Assembly (NCBI GenBank): GCA_938012815.1
Contig: CALLVV010000104.1
Span: 1-24,973, forward strand
Direction of reading: 5' to 3'
Source: an uncultured Propionibacteriaceae bacterium
Lineage (GTDB): Bacteria > Actinomycetota > Actinomycetes > Propionibacteriales > Propionibacteriaceae
Length of the DNA stretch: 24,973 nucleotides
The first letter of the stretch is position 1; each line of letters opens with the position of its first letter. A program made the translations under genes and the position numbers. Under the pieces are notes generated by a model. It saw only the letters and a program-made list of their open reading frames with translations. It was not told the DNA's origin and ran no database searches. This document shows positions 22,289-24,973 of this stretch, piece after piece.

Positions 22289-23467
22289 TCACACACCCGT
22301 TGCCGCCACGAACAGCTGTCCCTCGCCCCGCGCCACGACCGCCTCCTCGGCCGCCACGAAAACGGCGTGCCCGGGCTTCAGGACGATCGGATCGCCGTCC
22401 CCGGTCAGCTCGAATGATCCCGATGCGACCAGGCAGATCCTTCCCGAGTCCCCGCGTGGGAGCTGCAGGGTGCCACCGTCAGTGGGTTGCAGCAACCACA
22501 GTTCGAACTCCTCGAAACTCGTCGGGTAGATGTAGGTTCCGTCCGATCCGCTCGGGAGCAGCACATCGCCCGGCCCCGGGGTGAAATCGACGACGTGCAG
22601 GAGAGCGTCGACGTCGATGTGCTTGCCGGTCAGACCGCCTCGCAGCACGTTGTCGGAGTTCGCCATCACCTCGATGCAGGTACCGCGCAGGTAGCTGTGC
22701 ATCACTCCGGGGGACAGGGCCAGGGCCTGTCCGGGTTCGAGGGAGAAACGATTCAGCAGCAGGGCCGCGAGGATCCCGGGATCGGAGGGGAAGTACTCGT
22801 CGATCTCCACGGCCGTGCGGGCGAAGACGCCGAGCTCACCGGGGGCGTCGAGGTGGTTCACGGCGGCGCCCAGAACCTCATCGACGAGGTGGCGGCGGTC
22901 GTCGAGGCTGAGCACGTCCAGGAAGACCTCCTGGAGGGCGGGGGCGCCACTGCGGTCACGCAGGGGGCCAATCACGGAGGCCAGGGCGTCTCCGACTCCC
23001 AAGGCCTCGAACAGCTGGGTCGTCAGCAGCGGATCGCGGAAACCGACCAGGGCCTCGAACGGGGTCAGGGCGACGATGGCCTCGGGTTTGGGCCAGTCGT
23101 CCTTGAAGGAACGTTCGGAGGCGTTCAGGGGAATCCCCATCAGCGATTCGCGAGCATGACCTTCGCGGGCCTGCTGCCGTGTGGGATGGGCCTGGAGGCT
23201 GAGGGGGGATGCGGCCGACAGGACCTTCACCAGGAACGGCAACCGACGTCCGAAGGTCATCACCGAGGCCCTGCCAAGCCGGTTGGGGTCCTGTGCCAGG
23301 TAATCCGAAAGGGTTGAGCCGTCCGGGGTGGGGGAGTCGCCGAGCGGATGGGCGCCGAACCACTGCTCCGCCCAAGGCTGGCCGTCGGCGGGTTGGCCCA
23401 GAAGGGTGGGGATGGCGTCCTTGGTGCCCCAGGGGTAGTTCTGGCGTACCCCGATCAGTTCCAGCAT
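22289..23467 (-). CDS. manA: Mannose-6-phosphate isomerase, type I
   Basis: This 392-residue zinc enzyme interconverts mannose 6-phosphate and fructose 6-phosphate, feeding GDP-mannose synthesis or mannose use. The zinc ligands are in the expected order: Gln92 and His94 in LQAHP, Glu129 in WPKPEA, and His257 in SPGVMHSYL, close to the E. coli numbers. An N-terminal YPWGTKDAIP start and a C-terminal cupin-like region (about 335-390) complete the type I layout. The ATG at 23467 follows an excellent GGAGGAAACG ribosome-binding site. It is upstream of tRNA-Thr on the same strand. No mannose kinase or transferase gene is next to it. Confidence 0.95.
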   Translation of the reverse strand: MLELIGVRQNYPWGTKDAIPTLLGQPADGQPWAEQWFGAHPLGDSPTPDGSTLSDYLAQDPNRLGRASVMTFGRRLPFLVKVLSAASPLSLQAHPTRQQAREGHARESLMGIPLNASERSFKDDWPKPEAIVALTPFEALVGFRDPLLTTQLFEALGVGDALASVIGPLRDRSGAPALQEVFLDVLSLDDRRHLVDEVLGAAVNHLDAPGELGVFARTAVEIDEYFPSDPGILAALLLNRFSLEPGQALALSPGVMHSYLRGTCIEVMANSDNVLRGGLTGKHIDVDALLHVVDFTPGPGDVLLPSGSDGTYIYPTSFEEFELWLLQPTDGGTLQLPRGDSGRICLVASGSFELTGDGDPIVLKPGHAVFVAAEEAVVARGEGQLFVAATGV

Positions 23468-23597
23468 CGTTTCCTCCAGATGAACTTCTGTACCAGTGAA
23501 CCCGGATCAGCGGGTTGCTCCAAGTCTCTTGCAGATTCAGCCGGGCCGCAGGGGTTTCATGGAAATCCGGGTGTTGGCCGCCCTGCTGAGCCGTACC

Positions 23598-23617
23598 GAA
23601 TGACACTAGTGTTATTC
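23598..23617. promoter_or_regulatory. 20-bp operator-like palindrome before the DUF3263 gene
   Basis: GAATGACACTAGTGTTATTC is symmetrical except for one base pair, with a perfect core ACACTAGTGT at 23603-23612. It ends at the -35 position of the likely DUF3263 promoter, whose -10 TAGCAT is at 23636-23641. It lies in the 180-base space shared with the divergent manA gene, so it might control either. Confidence 0.5.
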
Positions 23618-23635
23618 ACTCCAGAAATCGTCGCG

Positions 23636-23647
23636 TAGCATGGGGTC
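23636..23647 (+). promoter_or_regulatory. Leaderless-type -10 of the DUF3263 gene
   Basis: TAGCAT at 23636-23641 is followed by 6 bases and the ATG at 23648. No Shine-Dalgarno is present except GGGG directly before the ATG. The spacing suggests that the transcript begins at the start codon. Confidence 0.5.
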
Positions 23648-23914
23648 ATGACCGAGGCTGCCCTGGAGACCCCGCTCGCCGAGCGTGACGCCGCAATGCT
23701 CGACTTCGAGGAACGCTGGTTCACCTTCGATGTTCCGAAGGAGCAGGCCATCATGGAGCGTTTCGGCTGCTCCACCACCCGCTACTACCAGCGACTCAAC
23801 GCACTCATAGACGATCCGGCGGCCCTCGGGTACAAACCGCTGCTGGTCAAACGGCTGCGTCGTCAGCGCGCACAACGTCAGGCCGCCCGCTCCGCCCGCA
23901 GGCTCCGGGAGTGA
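23648..23914 (+). CDS. DUF3263 family protein
   Basis: This 88-residue protein is a typical actinobacterial DUF3263 member. The conserved core is AERDAAMLDFEERWFTFDVPKEQAIMERFGCSTTRYYQRLNALIDDPAAL, followed by a basic tail of Arg and Gln repeats. The middle looks like a sigma-like or HTH-like helical fold and the tail could bind nucleic acid, but no function is established. In many actinomycetes this gene lies near groEL, often next to a LytR_C gene; here groEL is 0.95 kb downstream, a GNAT gene lies between, and the LytR_C gene is not seen. A palindrome and leaderless promoter precede it. Confidence 0.9.
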   Translation: MTEAALETPLAERDAAMLDFEERWFTFDVPKEQAIMERFGCSTTRYYQRLNALIDDPAALGYKPLLVKRLRRQRAQRQAARSARRLRE

Positions 23915-24049
23915 AATGATGGGCCGTCGCCGGAGATCCGATCACGCTTGGCCTTCGGGTAAGAGTTCGACATCATCATCGACGAGGAGCTCAAGGCTCG
24001 CGATCACATCTTTGTGGTGCTGTCCTGACCACCCCTGGCAGGGGCCGAG

Positions 24050-24508
24050 TCACAGCTCTTTGGTGAACACCACCGGTGAGGGGCGCCCCGGGACGGCATG
24101 TGCGTAGGGTTCGTCGCTGACGGCGTACCCCAGACGCAGGTAGTAGTCGCAGACCTCGAGGTTGGAGGTGCTGACGGCCAGCAGCACCCGGGGAAGGTCC
24201 CGGGCTCGTGCCCCGGCCTCGACCGCCTCCACCAGGGCGGTGCCGATGCCCCGGTCCTCGAACTCCGGCCGCACCGCCAGGCCGCGCAGCACAAGGTCCG
24301 TGCCCGAGACGACATGCATGACGCACCCGACAACCCGGCCGTCGGCCTCGGCGACGAAGCCTCCGCCGGAGGCCAGCTTGGTCTCGAGGGATTCCACGGT
24401 GTTTCGCCACCAGCTCGACTCGCGGCTCATCGAGGTGGAGAACATGACCTCCAGGATCGCCGGGCAGTCGGGTTTCGCAGCTGGACGGATTGCCGCTGGT
24501 GTCTCCAT
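24050..24508 (-). CDS. GNAT-family N-acetyltransferase
   Basis: This 152-residue acetyltransferase has the GNAT acetyl-CoA motif A as LRGLAVRPEFEDRGIGTALVEAVEAGARAR, with RGIGT as the pyrophosphate-binding loop, then VLLAVSTSNLEVCDYYLRLGYAV for motif B. The start ATG at 24508 begins METPAAIRPAA, where the domain starts. A longer frame to 24616 encodes a low-complexity Gly-Arg stretch and is rejected. GAGGAG directly touches the ATG, so the ribosome-binding site may instead be the AGGAAGG further upstream. The substrate is unknown; it is divergent from groEL across a 357-base region and convergent with DUF3263. The 135 bases 23915-24049 between the latter two contain no supported gene. Confidence 0.9.
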   Translation of the reverse strand: METPAAIRPAAKPDCPAILEVMFSTSMSRESSWWRNTVESLETKLASGGGFVAEADGRVVGCVMHVVSGTDLVLRGLAVRPEFEDRGIGTALVEAVEAGARARDLPRVLLAVSTSNLEVCDYYLRLGYAVSDEPYAHAVPGRPSPVVFTKEL

Positions 24509-24691
24509 CTCCTCGTTTCCGGCCCTTCCTGGACAGCGACTCCGAAAGTTTCGTGCGGCGATTCCCGGATGTGACCGCCCGGTGCCTGCCTGACCCGGGC
24601 CGAGACGTAAGACCACTGCCGGGGCACCTCGGGGTCGTCGGCAATGGGCCCCGCGCCGGGCGGGTCATGTCTGGGGATTCTACGCCCGTCC

Positions 24692-24718
24692 TTTGCACTC
24701 TCCGCGGTGGAGTGCTAA
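24692..24718 (+). promoter_or_regulatory. CIRCE operator 1 (HrcA site)
   Basis: TTTGCACTC, nine bases, GAGTGCTAA matches the CIRCE consensus (TTAGCACTC-N9-GAGTGCTAA) with one mismatch. It overlaps a possible -35 TTGCAC (24693-24698) and -10 TAAAAA (24716-24721). HrcA binding here would block groEL transcription, with release after heat shock. Confidence 0.95.
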
Positions 24719-24726
24719 AAATGTAG

Positions 24727-24753
24727 TTGGCACTCGGGACCTCCGAGTGCTAC
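24727..24753 (+). promoter_or_regulatory. CIRCE operator 2 (HrcA site)
   Basis: TTGGCACTC, nine bases, GAGTGCTAC is a second CIRCE with two outer mismatches. It lies 35 bases (centre to centre) after the first and would sit at or just after the transcription start. Bases 24509-24691 upstream hold no other recognisable site. Confidence 0.92.
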
Positions 24754-24865
24754 CGGTAGGCTTGGTGAGGCCAAGGGCCGTCCGTCGCGGGCACTGTTCC
24801 TGCCGAACAAGACAACAGGATTCCGGGGCCCCGCCCCGGCTGGACGGGAGGATTCCCGAAACACC

Positions 24866-24973
24866 ATGGCAAAGCTCATCGAATTCAACGAAGAGGCTCG
24901 CCGCGGCCTCGAGCGGGGCATGAACACCCTCGCAGACGCGGTCAAGGTCACCCTCGGCCCCAAGGGCCGCAAC
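24866..24973 (+). CDS. groL: Chaperonin GroEL (N-terminal part, cut by window end)
   Basis: The 36 residues visible, MAKLIEFNEEARRGLERG then MNTLADAVKVTLGPKGRN, are the N-terminus of the 60-kDa chaperonin that folds proteins in an ATP-driven ring. The TLGPKGRN nucleotide-binding motif is intact where the window stops. No groES lies upstream, which fits the second, stand-alone GroEL of actinobacteria. The mRNA leader is about 130-140 bases if transcription starts at the promoter in CIRCE 1. GGGAGGA ends about 13 bases before the ATG, a long spacing. Two CIRCE sites predict repression by HrcA. Confidence 0.97.
   Translation, partial: MAKLIEFNEEARRGLERGMNTLADAVKVTLGPKGRN

Noticed and set aside
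24509..24616. 36-residue N-terminal extension of the GNAT protein
   Set aside because: It is Gly/Arg/Pro-rich with no ribosome-binding site, and the domain begins at the ATG at 24508.

Overview
The window is high-GC DNA from an actinomycete. The actinobacterial marks are two CIRCE elements before a groEL with no groES upstream, a DUF3263 gene, a DUF4032 kinase-like gene, many GTG starts, and several genes whose -10 box lies only 6-8 bases before the start codon (leaderless style). A pyruvate formate-lyase operon suggests a facultative or fermentative anaerobe, and the gene set would fit Propionibacteriaceae. Genus cannot be fixed from sequence alone.

Layout. 1-201: a perfect 46-bp palindrome at the window edge and a short direct repeat. 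202-2379 (+): YjaZ/DUF2268 metalloprotease-like gene, a MerR regulator with a TipAS drug-binding domain, and an RpiB/LacAB-type sugar-phosphate isomerase. 2361-5892: an apparent insertion bounded by two copies of the 3' end of rlmB. It holds an IS630 transposase remnant, a DUF1772 + NmrA operon divergent from an AraC regulator, and an IS30 transposase remnant. 5893-8280 (-): rlmB and cysS, abutting, with a recognisable leaderless promoter. 8686-10730: a SAM methyltransferase convergent with the DUF4032 gene. 10863-12480: a MarR regulator divergent from a zinc-type alcohol dehydrogenase/quinone reductase, with an operator-like palindrome between them. 12686-15973 (-): pflB-grcA-pflA. 16151-18594 (-): metB, a strong terminator, then a MsiK/UgpC-type sugar ABC ATPase. 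18998-21493: a membrane-anchored Mrr-type nuclease, a DedA/VTT membrane protein and a SAM methyltransferase. 21543-23467 (-): a membrane protein, tRNA-Thr(TGT) and manA. 23648-24973: DUF3263, a GNAT acetyltransferase, and the start of groEL behind two CIRCE operators.

Most striking points. (1) Pyruvate formate-lyase is split: the 702-residue PflB keeps the Cys-Cys active site but ends before the glycyl-radical domain, which is a separate 83-residue GrcA-like gene between pflB and pflA, so the small protein should be an obligatory subunit rather than a repair factor. (2) A second, roughly 93% identical copy of the last ~190 bp of rlmB sits 3.5 kb away, still overlapping the convergent isomerase gene. 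This indicates that a 3.3-kb IS-flanked segment entered at the rlmB 3' end and that the gene was kept whole by a second 3' end. (3) The two small-molecule redox modules (NmrA/DUF1772/AraC and MarR/MDR) each have a local divergent regulator and look like acquired stress or detoxification cassettes. No CRISPR array, prophage or complete insertion sequence was seen.
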